NCBI GenBank assembly: GCA_024643365.1
Contig: JAHENC010000003.1
Span: 1-64,000, forward strand
Source: Crocinitomicaceae bacterium
Lineage (GTDB): Bacteria; Bacteroidota; Bacteroidia; Flavobacteriales_D; Crocinitomicaceae
DNA: 64,000 nt
Direction of reading: 5' to 3'
Shown: piece by piece, positions 9,015-18,436 of the stretch
Layout: each line of letters opens with the position of its first letter
Position numbering within the stretch: position 1 is the first letter of the stretch
Translations under genes and position numbers: made by a program
The notes under the pieces: generated by a model
What the model was told of the DNA's origin: nothing
Seen by the model: the letters and a program-made list of their open reading frames with translations, nothing else
The model's database searches: none

Positions 9015-10733
9015 TTAGAATCGAGCTGTCACGCCACCCATTACTTGGAATGGTTGAACAGGATAATTATACCAACGATTATAGCGTTGAGCGGCAACAT
9101 TGTTCAATTGTAAAAATGCTGAAACTCTTTGGCTGTATCGGTATTCCACCCCAAGATTCAAATCCACAATAGTTCCTAAGGAGACGAAATATTGTCCATT
9201 TTCTTCCTTCACACCTTCTCCCGTAGCATAAACTAGCGCATTTCTTCCCGTTTCTAAGGTTCCATCCAAAGAAATGGTGAACTTGTCATACAGATTATAG
9301 GACCCACGAACCAAACATTGCAATTGCGGAAGGTTCCAAGCGCGTGCTTGGTTGTACATTTCATAAGAGTAGAAACGTGCGATTCCATCAATTTTCAATT
9401 TTTCGGACATCTGGTAACTCAATGATCCTTCAATGGTTGTCAAGTTCAACGTATCATAAATAACATTGAACTGATTTCTGTAAACACCAAAGGTATCTGT
9501 AACAAAAAGCGCTTTGTTTTCAATATGCGCAAAACTTGCTCCAATGTTAAAGCTCATTCTTTTACTTAATGTTCCTTTGAAACCACCATAAATATCAAAT
9601 GGATTATGTTCATTCAACAGTTGTTGATTCACACGAATAAACGGGTTCTGACTTGTTAAACTTTGAATTGTATTTTGTTTCAATCCACCTTTAATTCCAA
9701 GATATGGAATAAAAATATCATTAAACATCGCATATTTAAACTCAGCTTGTGGATATAAATAGACCATGTTTTTCTCCGCGTGGAGGTCAGCTGTAATGCC
9801 AATACCAATCTCAATTTTTAGTCGATTGTCAAGCATTTGTGTCCATACGCCAGGCTTAAAGTCAATAATGGTATTTTGGTTGGAAATTCCTGTGTCGCCA
9901 ACAGACATTACCGAATCTAAAATACCGTAGGTATATCCATTGTACCTCACACCAATATCACCGTAAAAACGTTCATTTCGGTTGTTATACCAGAGGCGAG
10001 ACTTGAAGTTAAAATGATTTTCTTGTGCTCTCCAATCGGCAAGTGTATCTGCTATTTTTCTAGTTTGAAAATTCGTGTAGTCAGCTTTTACATTAAAATT
10101 TAACCTAGCACTATCTCCTCTATTAGCTACATATTCTGCAGATCCATTATATACTTGAAAACGCTGTGCGATAGAATCTTTGGATAAGCTATCGTCTTGA
10201 ACACCATAATAGTGAAAACCGTTATTTTGGTAATTAAACTCACCTAAAAGGTTATAGTTTCGTTCATTTATTTTCCCAAAGACTGTAGCGTTCGTTCGGT
10301 CATATTGTGCCGGTGCATAGACTACTTTTTCTCTGTTTTTGATGTCGCCAAAAGAAGATAAGTGTTTTACATTAGCTCCATATTGATAGGCTCTTGATCG
10401 GGTTGAGTTGAAATACAATTCACCTAAAGGCATAATTGTAGACCCCACTCCTACTTTTGCATAGAATGGATACAATTGCTTCAATTTTTCGGTTGTTTCT
10501 ACCGTTGCTGCTTCAATTGAATCCAATGATATTTTCGTTGGAACTTGAAAAAACAATAGAGGATAAGCCTTTACCTGAGCAGCTTTCACGGTATCAATAA
10601 TTTTAGGGTGAGCTAAAATTCTGAATGCCGGCTCAACTGTTCTATTTGCCCTCATTTCAATGACTAAATCATCTTTTTGTGCCCAAATGCCAGAAACGAA
10701 TACTAGCGCAATTATCGTAAGTACGTATTTCAT
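9015..10733 (-). CDS. Outer-membrane beta-barrel protein, TonB-receptor-like barrel without plug
   Basis: 572 residues from the ATG at 10733. This start gives a clean signal peptide (MKYVLTIIALVFVSGIWAQ) and a 4-nt gap to the upstream stop; ATGs further upstream lie inside the TPR gene. After a short periplasmic region the protein is rich in alternating aromatic/polar beta strands (RAYQYGANVKHLSSFG, RFYGDIGVRYNGYTYG) and ends in ...MGGVTARF, a typical barrel C-terminus with a final Phe. No TonB-box or plug domain is evident. Together with the 1024-residue TPR protein it forms a two-gene unit. Its ligand or role is unknown; transport and assembly are both possible. Confidence 0.8.
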   Translation of the reverse strand: MKYVLTIIALVFVSGIWAQKDDLVIEMRANRTVEPAFRILAHPKIIDTVKAAQVKAYPLLFFQVPTKISLDSIEAATVETTEKLKQLYPFYAKVGVGSTIMPLGELYFNSTRSRAYQYGANVKHLSSFGDIKNREKVVYAPAQYDRTNATVFGKINERNYNLLGEFNYQNNGFHYYGVQDDSLSKDSIAQRFQVYNGSAEYVANRGDSARLNFNVKADYTNFQTRKIADTLADWRAQENHFNFKSRLWYNNRNERFYGDIGVRYNGYTYGILDSVMSVGDTGISNQNTIIDFKPGVWTQMLDNRLKIEIGIGITADLHAEKNMVYLYPQAEFKYAMFNDIFIPYLGIKGGLKQNTIQSLTSQNPFIRVNQQLLNEHNPFDIYGGFKGTLSKRMSFNIGASFAHIENKALFVTDTFGVYRNQFNVIYDTLNLTTIEGSLSYQMSEKLKIDGIARFYSYEMYNQARAWNLPQLQCLVRGSYNLYDKFTISLDGTLETGRNALVYATGEGVKEENGQYFVSLGTIVDLNLGVEYRYSQRVSAFLQLNNVAAQRYNRWYNYPVQPFQVMGGVTARF

Positions 10734-10737
10734 GTTC

Positions 10738-13700
10738 TTAATTTTCATTGATTTCAATTTTCATTTCTGGTTCCTTTTCTTCTGTTGCTGGTGGATTTTT
10801 CAGTTGCATCAATTCGTCCCAAAGGTCATTAGCTTCGGATTGAATTCCATCATTGGAATCAGGATAAAAATCAATCACCGATTTCAGTGTTTGTTCAGCT
10901 TGGAAAAGATCATCGTTCAACATATGTATTCTCGTTTGCAGCATGAGTCCTTTCGCAACCCAGAAATTATAACTTGGTTTCATTTTAACCAAGGCCTTGA
11001 TTTCTGTTTCAGCAAGGGCAAGTTCTTTGTTTTTAAAATAGATGTCCGCCAACAAATACTTTGCTTCAGACCCCATTGCAGTTGTGGTGTTTTTCACTAA
11101 CCACTCCAATGAAGGTTTGGCATTGTTGTATTCCTTTAGGTTATAATTAGACAATCCAATTGAATACTCTGCTTCAACTTTAATTTGAGGGGTGATTGCT
11201 GCATTTTCTAAAACGAATTTAGCATTGACGATGGAGTTAGCAAAGTCATCAATCAGGAATGCACAACGCATTTGACCTAATTTTGCTTGGAAAGTCGTTG
11301 TTGGTTTCGTCGCTAATTCATCTAATTTCTTGTAGTAATTATTGGCTTTAGCGTACTCTTTTTTACCGTAGTAATACGAAGACAGTTTCGCGGCTGCGAA
11401 CTCCGTATAGGCCGTAGTCGGTGTTTCCATAAATTTCTCAAAATAATTCATGGCATTGACAGAATCCTTTATTTTGAGGTAGCTATTACCTAAATAAAAG
11501 TAGGTTTCATTCGCAAAGCGTCCATTCGGGAATTTCGTCAAATAAATCTCGAAATTCGGTGCTGCTTCCGCATAGTTGCTATCGAGGTAACTATTCCAAG
11601 CTGGCGAATAGAACATGTTTTCTTTTTCTTCTTTGGAAATGTTTGCACAAGGATATTGGTCCGCTATTGACGATGCCAATTCTGGATTCTTTTGGGCATT
11701 GTAAACATCAATAAGTGCTTTCACTACTTTTTCGCAAACTTCTCGTTGCTGTTCAAATTCCGCTAAAATGCTTTTGTAAGCAGATTCTGCTTTAATATAA
11801 TCCCATTTCTTATAGTGTGCATCTGCCATGTCGAGTCGAACATCCAAGACATACGTTGAATTCGGGTATTCCTTTAAGAAATTATCGTAAGCCATCAGAG
11901 CCTCGTCGAAATCTCGTTGTGACATATACGTTCTTCCTAACTCGAAAGAGGCGTTCATTCGGTATTTTGACTTCTTGAAATTACTCAATAAGTCATTCAA
12001 GGTTTTAATTTTATCGGTAGGCTGGTCGTTATATCCGTATGCTTTAGCCAGGTAATACATCGCTTTGTCGTTCAATCCAGAATTTAACGCTAAAGCATTT
12101 TTATAAAATTCAACAGCCAATAAATTTTGACGTGTCAAGTAATAGCAATCAGCCACTCTGAATGTAGCGTCAAGCACTTTGTTTTTGTCTTTTGGTGCAA
12201 ATTGAAGGTAGGTTCTGAAGGATTCAATACATTGATCAAATGCCTCTTGTTCCATATATGCGTATCCGATGTTGTAATACGCATCGATTTTCTCTGGTAA
12301 CGAGTTTGATGCTGGAGAAGAAATAAATTCTCGGTACATGGAAATCGCTTCCTTCAATTCTTTTTTACGGAAATAAACATCTGCAACCCAGTAACGAGCT
12401 AATGCAACCATTTGTGGATCCATTGGATATTTTTCCACCAATTTGAACGCACTCATTGCATCATTATATTCATTTTTCTGAAACAATTCCACTCCATAAT
12501 TAAATGCCACTGTTTGATACACACGTTTTAACTTCGCGTCCATTGAAGGTAATTTATCCAAGCTTTCAATTGCTTTCGCGTAGTTACTTGTGGTGGTGTA
12601 AACATTCACCAAATATTGAAACACATCAGATTTGCGTTTGGTATTTGGATAACGTGACAGGTAGTTTTCAAAGGCACGAACTGACTCATCGTACGGATTA
12701 ATGTCCACTTTAAAGGAGATAACCGCAAATTGATACAACGCATCCTCTTGAATATTTGGAAGACTCGTCATATCCGAAGCGCGTTCAAATGCGCTTCTTG
12801 CCGGTAATAGTTTATCCGCTTTTAAATAAGCGTCACCAATTTGATACATCGAGATATGTCCGAGGCTATCATCTACGCGAGTCACTTTATCAAAGTTCTT
12901 AATTGCTTTCTCGAATTGATTCGTCTTGTAATAGGAAAATCCAAGTTCATAAAAGTCATCTCGAGTACCTTTTGATTTTGCGTGGTATTTTTCCAAATAG
13001 CTGATTGCTTCCGTGTACTTTCCAAGCTGGTAATAAGCGTCCCCAATGATGTGCTGAATATCCGCTTCGTTGTTCACAACAGAGCAACTTAACACTGTTG
13101 GAGCCAAATCAATCACTTCCTGGAATTTCCCTTGTTTATGCAAAATCTGTGCAATGTAATAAGGTACGACACCGCAGAACGTTGAATCCGTGCGTAATTT
13201 TTGGAATCCCTCTAAGGCAACTTGAAGTGCATTTTTTGTATAACTAATATGAGAATAAAAGTACAAACTTGGTTTAGCATACTGCGTGGTACCATCTTTG
13301 ACATCTCGAAATGCATCATAAGAGCTTTCTAAATCCCCATTTTGAAATGCAGAATACCCCATTTTAAACAGGACTTCTTCTTTTTCATCGGACTCAACTT
13401 CACGGACAGGAACTTTCGCGTAAGCCATTTGAGCCGATTCAAAATCTTCATTTTGAAAATGGAAATTTCCAATTTTTAAAGCGATTTTATTCTTATAAAT
13501 ATTATCAGGATAGGCTTTGTTAAATGCGTCCAATAAAGGAATCGCATCATTATTATACAATTCCAAAGCAGAAATTCCCTCATAGTAATAAGCCTTTATT
13601 AAAAAAGGATCGTTGGGATTTCTTTTAGCTTCTTTACTCCCACTAATAAACGCATGGAATTCTTGTTTAGCCGCACTATATTGGGCTTTTTCATACAATT

Positions 13701-13812
13701 CTTCTGCTCGGAAAAAAGTGGCGTTTTCACCGGCATATTTAGCCGTTTCCTGTGCCCAAAAATGAATGGGCAGGAAGATTGCAAGGACGAGATGGCGTAA
13801 GTTACGATTCAT
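10738..13812 (-). CDS. Large TPR-repeat periplasmic protein
   Basis: 1024 residues. The signal peptide MNRNLRHLVLAIFLPIHFWAQ is followed by more than twenty TPR-like helical hairpins covering nearly the whole length (for example YYNIGYAYMEQEAFDQCIESF and YYLAKAYGYND). The C-terminus is acidic and proline-rich (PPATEEKEPEMKIEINEN). Such proteins act as periplasmic scaffolds, related in style to YbgF/BamD-type repeat proteins. The gene starts an apparent operon with the barrel protein and the MDR oxidoreductase. It is divergent from ftsE across a 139-nt intergenic region. Specific function unknown. Confidence 0.85.
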   Translation of the reverse strand: MNRNLRHLVLAIFLPIHFWAQETAKYAGENATFFRAEELYEKAQYSAAKQEFHAFISGSKEAKRNPNDPFLIKAYYYEGISALELYNNDAIPLLDAFNKAYPDNIYKNKIALKIGNFHFQNEDFESAQMAYAKVPVREVESDEKEEVLFKMGYSAFQNGDLESSYDAFRDVKDGTTQYAKPSLYFYSHISYTKNALQVALEGFQKLRTDSTFCGVVPYYIAQILHKQGKFQEVIDLAPTVLSCSVVNNEADIQHIIGDAYYQLGKYTEAISYLEKYHAKSKGTRDDFYELGFSYYKTNQFEKAIKNFDKVTRVDDSLGHISMYQIGDAYLKADKLLPARSAFERASDMTSLPNIQEDALYQFAVISFKVDINPYDESVRAFENYLSRYPNTKRKSDVFQYLVNVYTTTSNYAKAIESLDKLPSMDAKLKRVYQTVAFNYGVELFQKNEYNDAMSAFKLVEKYPMDPQMVALARYWVADVYFRKKELKEAISMYREFISSPASNSLPEKIDAYYNIGYAYMEQEAFDQCIESFRTYLQFAPKDKNKVLDATFRVADCYYLTRQNLLAVEFYKNALALNSGLNDKAMYYLAKAYGYNDQPTDKIKTLNDLLSNFKKSKYRMNASFELGRTYMSQRDFDEALMAYDNFLKEYPNSTYVLDVRLDMADAHYKKWDYIKAESAYKSILAEFEQQREVCEKVVKALIDVYNAQKNPELASSIADQYPCANISKEEKENMFYSPAWNSYLDSNYAEAAPNFEIYLTKFPNGRFANETYFYLGNSYLKIKDSVNAMNYFEKFMETPTTAYTEFAAAKLSSYYYGKKEYAKANNYYKKLDELATKPTTTFQAKLGQMRCAFLIDDFANSIVNAKFVLENAAITPQIKVEAEYSIGLSNYNLKEYNNAKPSLEWLVKNTTTAMGSEAKYLLADIYFKNKELALAETEIKALVKMKPSYNFWVAKGLMLQTRIHMLNDDLFQAEQTLKSVIDFYPDSNDGIQSEANDLWDELMQLKNPPATEEKEPEMKIEINEN

Positions 13813-13951
13813 AGTATGTAAAATTACAATTGGCCTGCTGTGGGAATGAGGAGACTTTCAAAAGTTTTAAACCTGAAAGTGTTAAGATATTATCGGGGGA
13901 GGAATTGAATGGTTACAACAAAATCAGCACTTTTGTTTCAAAGTTAAGACC
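13813..13951. other. Intergenic region between divergent TPR and ftsE genes
   Basis: 139 nt. An inverted repeat ACTTTCA (13854-13860) / TGAAAGT (13874-13880) surrounds a 13-nt loop. CACTTTTG at 13928-13935, with TTG at 13905-13907 twenty nt upstream, is a 7/8 match to a promoter for ftsE. No RNA gene is seen. Confidence 0.4.
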
Positions 13952-14629
13952 GTGTCAAAAGTAATCACCCTCGCAAATGCCCAAATTTATCAGCAAGATA
14001 AGCTGATCCTGAAGAACGTATGGTTCGATTTGGAAGAAACAGAATTCGCCTATTTGATTGGAAAAACAGGTAGTGGTAAAAGTAGTTTGTTGAAAACACT
14101 CTATGGAGAACTGCCACTTGTGGAAGGAGAGGGACATGTTTCTGAATACAACTTAAAACGAATTACTAAAAAAGAAATTCCGTTTTTAAGAAGAAAAATA
14201 GGAATCGTTTTCCAAGATTTTCAATTGTTGCCTGACCGCACAGTAATTGAAAATTTAGCTTTTGTATTGGGCGCAACGGGATGGAAAGATAAAGAACTCA
14301 TCCACAAAAGAGCCCTGAGTTGTTTACAGTTGGTGGGAATTGAACAAAAAGCAAATAGCTTTCCGCATACTTTATCAGGTGGAGAACAGCAACGCGTTTC
14401 GATTGCACGAGCATTACTTAATCAACCTTCCTTAATTCTTGCCGATGAGCCAACTGGAAATTTAGATCCAGAAACCTCTGAGGAAATCATGCAATTACTG
14501 ATTGCTGTTGCGAAAGAAGAAAAAACAGCCATCCTCATGGCAACACACGACATGAATATGGTGGAAAAATTTCCTGGAAGAATAATCAAAGTCGAAGAAG
14601 GAGAATTAATTGAGCTAAAAAATCTTTAG
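13952..14629 (+). CDS. ftsE: Cell-division ABC ATPase FtsE
   Basis: 225 residues, the usual FtsE length, from a GTG start. All ABC motifs are present: Walker A GKTGSGKSS (residues ~36-44), Q-loop VFQDFQLLPDRTV, signature LSGGEQQRVSIARALL, Walker B LILADEPTGNLDP and the switch His in ATHD. QLLPDRTV and the PTGNLDP context are typical of FtsE, which works with membrane FtsX to control peptidoglycan hydrolysis at the septum. No ftsX is adjacent. It overlaps the convergent asparaginase gene by 4 nt. A LolD-type ATPase is the main alternative. Confidence 0.85.
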   Translation: MSKVITLANAQIYQQDKLILKNVWFDLEETEFAYLIGKTGSGKSSLLKTLYGELPLVEGEGHVSEYNLKRITKKEIPFLRRKIGIVFQDFQLLPDRTVIENLAFVLGATGWKDKELIHKRALSCLQLVGIEQKANSFPHTLSGGEQQRVSIARALLNQPSLILADEPTGNLDPETSEEIMQLLIAVAKEEKTAILMATHDMNMVEKFPGRIIKVEEGELIELKNL

Positions 14630-15639
14630 TCCATCTCGCCAACCATAGATTCCTGCAATCTTTCTCGTATATCTGTATGTCCTTTACCTAGCAAATACAT
14701 GATTTTCGTGAGTGCGGCTTCACTCGTCAAGTTTCGACCACTGATGACTCCAATTCGTTCAAAAAAGGAGCTCGTTTGATACGCTCCTTGTTGCACAGCA
14801 CCAGATCCACATTGCGTAATATTCAGTACGATTCCGCCACGATCAATAAAAGACTTCACTAATTCTTGGAAAAGAACATCAGATGGTGCATTTCCAGAAC
14901 CATAGGTTTCCAATACAATCACTTGTACGTGTTGATCCGAAAAAATAGCTCGGTAGAATTCGAAATTCATTCCGGGAAACAAGCGAATCAATGCGACATT
15001 ATTTTTAAAGGAGGTAAACACAGTAAATTCAGTCAAATCCGTTCGGAAGAGACGATCCTTTTGCCATTCTATTTGCACGCCTGCTTTGGCTAGTTCCGGA
15101 TAATTTGGTGACTGAAATGCTTCAAATTGATTTGCTGAAATCTTACTACTTCGATTTCCACGATAAAGAGAGTATTCAAAGTATACAGCAACCTCTTGAA
15201 GAATTGCTGATCCATTTTCGTCCTTCATTCCCGCAATTTCAATCGCAGTTATTAAATTTTCTTTACCATCGGTTCTGATTGTCCCAATAGGTAATTGAGA
15301 ACCAGTAAATACAACCGGTTTTCTTAATCCTTGTAACATAAAACTCAATGCCGAAGCAGAAAATGCCATTGTATCCGATCCATGTAAAATCACAAATCCA
15401 TCGTAATGCGCATCGTTTTGTTCAACTAATTCCGCCATTTGTCTCCAATGATGCAAGTTCATTTCTGAGGAATCGATCGGTTCTTCAAAACTGATGCTTT
15501 CAATTTCCACATTTAAGCGACTTAATTCTGGAACGTGGTCATGGATGTGTTTAAAATTGAAGCTTTCCAACTCGCCCGTTTGGGGATTTTTAATCATCCC
15601 AATGGTTCCACCCGTGTATATGAGGAGAATTTTAGTCAT
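14626..15639 (-). CDS. ansA: L-asparaginase type I (cytoplasmic)
   Basis: 337 residues. It hydrolyses asparagine to aspartate and ammonia. Both catalytic threonine motifs are visible: YTGGTIGM near the N-terminus (residues ~8-15) and HGSDTMAFSASAL (residues ~85-97), with the catalytic Asp and Thr in HGSDT. There is no signal peptide, which fits the cytoplasmic type I (AnsA) enzyme and not the periplasmic type II. It is the third gene of the galE-tatD-ansA unit and overlaps tatD by 8 nt. Its end overlaps ftsE by 4 nt on the opposite strand. Confidence 0.93.
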   Translation of the reverse strand: MTKILLIYTGGTIGMIKNPQTGELESFNFKHIHDHVPELSRLNVEIESISFEEPIDSSEMNLHHWRQMAELVEQNDAHYDGFVILHGSDTMAFSASALSFMLQGLRKPVVFTGSQLPIGTIRTDGKENLITAIEIAGMKDENGSAILQEVAVYFEYSLYRGNRSSKISANQFEAFQSPNYPELAKAGVQIEWQKDRLFRTDLTEFTVFTSFKNNVALIRLFPGMNFEFYRAIFSDQHVQVIVLETYGSGNAPSDVLFQELVKSFIDRGGIVLNITQCGSGAVQQGAYQTSSFFERIGVISGRNLTSEAALTKIMYLLGKGHTDIRERLQESMVGEMD

Positions 15640-16435
15640 GGTTTAACTGTATGAATTTGTGTAATTGAAACAATTCCATCGCATTCTGACTAGTGGTTTC
15701 TTTCACCTCATCCATGGAAATCCCCAAAATATCTACGATCTTACCCGCAACTTCTGCGACGTAACTGGATTCATTTCGCTTGCCTCGGTAAGGCACTGGA
15801 CTTAAGTAAGGTGCATCCGTTTCTAACACTAAACGATTCAAAGGTATGTGTGGAATCACTTCTTGAAGTCCTGCATTTTTATAAGTTAAAACACCACCAA
15901 TTCCAAAATAGAATTGCTCGTATTTTAATATTTTCTTGACTTGTTCGACGCTCCCAGTGTAACAGTGAAACACTCCTCGAAGATCTGGAGTCCATTCTTT
16001 GTCCATGATTTCGAACAATTCGTCAAATGCTTTACGGACATGAATGGCTATAGGCAACTTCAATTCTTTAGCCCAACGAATTTGTGTACGAAAAACTTCC
16101 TTTTGTTCTTCGACAAACGTTTTATCCCAGTAAAGATCCATACCAATTTCGCCTACCGCACAATAATGACTAGGATTAGCGAATAACTTATCTTCAATGA
16201 TTTTTAATTCTTCCCTCCAATTTTCCTTCACATATGTAGGATGTAAGCCCATCATTTGAATACAAGAAGATTCGAGAGCTGCCAATTTTTCCATAGGTCC
16301 AATAGAACTACTATCGATATTTGGCAATAGCATGGCTTGTATGCCAGCTTGTTTCGCCCTTAGCAGCATATCCATTCGATCTTCATCAAATTCTTCCGCG
16401 TATAAATGCGCGTGCGTATCGATTAAAAAGGACAT
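15632..16435 (-). CDS. tatD: TatD-family metal-dependent DNase
   Basis: 267 residues, typical for TatD/YcfH hydrolases. Metal-binding motifs are clear: DTHAHLY (residues 6-12), the Glu in VGEIGMDLYWDK, His in PIAIHVRKA, His in FHCYTGS and Asp in LETDAPYLSPVPYRG. The family removes 3' ends of damaged single-stranded DNA and also has exonuclease/RNase activity in other bacteria. It begins 1 nt after the galE stop and overlaps ansA by 8 nt. TatD versus YcfH/YjjV paralogue cannot be decided here. Confidence 0.92.
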   Translation of the reverse strand: MSFLIDTHAHLYAEEFDEDRMDMLLRAKQAGIQAMLLPNIDSSSIGPMEKLAALESSCIQMMGLHPTYVKENWREELKIIEDKLFANPSHYCAVGEIGMDLYWDKTFVEEQKEVFRTQIRWAKELKLPIAIHVRKAFDELFEIMDKEWTPDLRGVFHCYTGSVEQVKKILKYEQFYFGIGGVLTYKNAGLQEVIPHIPLNRLVLETDAPYLSPVPYRGKRNESSYVAEVAGKIVDILGISMDEVKETTSQNAMELFQLHKFIQLNHD

Positions 16436-16436
16436 G

Positions 16437-17462
16437 TTATTTTAATTTATTTAAGGCCAATTCCCAATTCCAAGCATCGCGTACAGCATCTTCGATACTG
16501 CGTTTTGCTTTCCAATCAAGCATCTCTTTGGATTTCGTTGCATTGGCATAAATCTCGACGACATCCCCTGCTCTTCTTGGTCCAATTTGGTAATTTAACT
16601 TTTCATTACTCACTTTTTCAAATACATGGATAACCTCTAAAACAGTTGTTCCGGTTCCGGTTCCAATGTTCACGGCTTCTAGGCAGCCTTTCTCTTGTTT
16701 TTCCAAAAATTGTATCGATTGGACATGAGCTTCAGCTAAATCCATAACGTGAATATAGTCTCTTACACAAGAACCATCACGAGTTGGATAGTCATCACCA
16801 AATACCGTTAAGAATGCTTGTTTTCCAATAGCTGTTTGCGTCACAAATGGCAATAAATTATTTGGTTTTCCAAGCGGGAATTCTCCGATTTTGGCACTAG
16901 GGTGCGCACCAACAGGATTAAAGTATCGAAGGTTCATCAAGTGAAAATCTGGTGCCGATTTAAAAAAGTCTAGGATGATTTGTTCACCAATCCATTTCGT
17001 ATATCCGTAAGGAGATTCTGGTAAACTTTTCGGTGTTTCTTCGTGAACTTCTTTGATTTCCTTCGGTTCACCATAAACGGTACAAGAAGAAGAAAAAACG
17101 AAATTTAACACCTTGAATTCTTCCATCAAGGATAGCATATTCAAAAGTCCAACAAGGTTATTTTGATAGTACTTCAATGGTTTTTCAACGGATTCTCCAA
17201 CAGCCTTGTATGCTGCAAAGTGAATGATGCCATGAAAGGAATATTGTTGGAATATTTTTCGCATTTCATCAATTTGACAGACATCTACGCGATGAATCGT
17301 CGGTTGAAAACCTAAAATTTCCGTAAGTCCATTCAATGCCACTTCCGAGGCATTTCTAAAATCATCCACGATAATCGGTGAATATCCTTTTTCTACCAAA
17401 GCGACAACCGTATGGGAGCCAATATAACCTGCTCCACCCGTTACTAAAACATGTTTACTCAT
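16437..17462 (-). CDS. galE: UDP-glucose 4-epimerase
   Basis: 341 residues from the ATG at 17462; the upstream in-frame ATG (17480) would add six residues and would lie across the promoter. It has the Rossmann motif GGAGYIGSHT, the conserved SSSCTVYGEP and the catalytic Tyr/Lys in SPYGYTKWIGEQ (YxxxK). It interconverts UDP-glucose and UDP-galactose with bound NAD+. It is the first gene of galE-tatD-ansA and divergent from the DUF2141 gene. A TAACTTTG -7 motif lies 5 nt before the ATG. Confidence 0.94.
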   Translation of the reverse strand: MSKHVLVTGGAGYIGSHTVVALVEKGYSPIIVDDFRNASEVALNGLTEILGFQPTIHRVDVCQIDEMRKIFQQYSFHGIIHFAAYKAVGESVEKPLKYYQNNLVGLLNMLSLMEEFKVLNFVFSSSCTVYGEPKEIKEVHEETPKSLPESPYGYTKWIGEQIILDFFKSAPDFHLMNLRYFNPVGAHPSAKIGEFPLGKPNNLLPFVTQTAIGKQAFLTVFGDDYPTRDGSCVRDYIHVMDLAEAHVQSIQFLEKQEKGCLEAVNIGTGTGTTVLEVIHVFEKVSNEKLNYQIGPRRAGDVVEIYANATKSKEMLDWKAKRSIEDAVRDAWNWELALNKLK

Positions 17463-17467
17463 ACCAA

Positions 17468-17475
17468 CAAAGTTA
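17468..17475 (-). promoter_or_regulatory. -7 element TAACTTTG of galE
   Basis: Perfect TAnnTTTG, 5 nt before the galE ATG. The 17-nt string TAACTTTGTTGGTATGA is identical to the one at the sco1 start (34099-34114 region), including the start codon. Confidence 0.5.
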
Positions 17476-17547
17476 GCCATGATTCTGAGGAAAATAGCAT
17501 TTCATCAGCGAAACGAACAAATTTTTGTTATCCTTGTTAACCAAGCA

Positions 17548-17970
17548 ATGAAAGTCTTTCCCATTCTTCTTTTCTTTTTGTTCACTTCCTTTCAATGGAG
17601 GATGGATTCCAAAAGTAATTTAACCGTTACGGTTACGAATATTCAGAATTCGAAAGGGAAAATTTCCTTCGGATTATTTCGCAAGGTAGATTCTTTTCCT
17701 GTAAAGGGAAAACAATTCAAAGGAGTCTTTATTGACACGAAGAAACCAAGCACAAAATATACATTTGAGAACCTCGCAGATGGACAATATGCAGTAGCCA
17801 TTTTTCACGATGAAAATGAAAACGGTATCATGGACAAGAACATGTTCGGTGCTCCAACCGAAGCTTATGGATTTTCAAGAAATGCACGGGGAACGTTCTC
17901 TGCTCCAAGTTTTGAAGAAGCTAAAATTGATTTGAAAGAAAACAAATCAATCGAAATTTGGATCAAATAG
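17548..17970 (+). CDS. Secreted DUF2141-domain protein
   Basis: 140 residues from the ATG at 17548, which gives a signal peptide (MKVFPILLFFLFTSFQ); the longer frame upstream lacks one. The mature part matches the DUF2141 pattern: LTVTVTNIQNSKGKISFGLF, an ENLADGQYAVAIFHDENENG turn and MFGAPTEAYGFS. The family is a small beta-sandwich found in exported Bacteroidota and proteobacterial proteins of unknown role. It is convergent with the biotin carrier gene, 1 nt apart. Confidence 0.85.
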   Translation: MKVFPILLFFLFTSFQWRMDSKSNLTVTVTNIQNSKGKISFGLFRKVDSFPVKGKQFKGVFIDTKKPSTKYTFENLADGQYAVAIFHDENENGIMDKNMFGAPTEAYGFSRNARGTFSAPSFEEAKIDLKENKSIEIWIK

Positions 17971-17971
17971 C

Positions 17972-18433
17972 TTATTCGAAGGAAACTAAAACGGATCCTT
18001 TTTCAACCACATCGCCTTGTTGAATATTGATGGAACTAACAACGCCAATTCCTTCTGCTTTTAGCACATTTTCCATCTTCATGGCCTCAAGAGACAAAAT
18101 TGGATCTCCCGGTTGAATTGCTTGACCCAATTCAATGTGAATGCTCGTAACGCGTCCAGGCATTGGTGCCGCTAACTCTTTCAACTTGCGAATTTTTGGC
18201 TTATCGAAGCCCAAAGAAGCGATAATTTCATCCAATTCTCCTTTGCGTTTCACTTGAAACACGCGGTGGTTAATTTTAATAGTTAGTTCCCGGTTTTCTG
18301 ATTGATCTTGTACAATCTCACCATGAAAAACCACACCATTGTGTGTAATGTCAAAAAATCGATGGTCGTGCCAAGTAATTGCTGCGCCTCCACCCGTTGG
18401 CATATCTTTTCCGTCAAAAATCCAATTATTCAT
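17972..18433 (-). CDS. Biotin carboxyl carrier protein (biotinyl domain) of an acyl-CoA carboxylase
   Basis: 153 residues. The C-terminal ~70 residues form a biotinyl/lipoyl domain with PMPGRVTSIHIELGQ and the biotinylation motif LEAMKMEN, in which the Lys carries biotin. The N-terminal half resembles the carrier subunits of propionyl/pyruvate-type carboxylases. It would shuttle carboxybiotin between a biotin carboxylase and a carboxyltransferase such as the one at 4511-6052. Neither partner is next to it; it sits 3 nt downstream of ileS, so it is probably co-transcribed with it. The partner assignment is inference. Confidence 0.9.
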   Translation of the reverse strand: MNNWIFDGKDMPTGGGAAITWHDHRFFDITHNGVVFHGEIVQDQSENRELTIKINHRVFQVKRKGELDEIIASLGFDKPKIRKLKELAAPMPGRVTSIHIELGQAIQPGDPILSLEAMKMENVLKAEGIGVVSSINIQQGDVVEKGSVLVSFE

Positions 18434-18436
18434 GGC

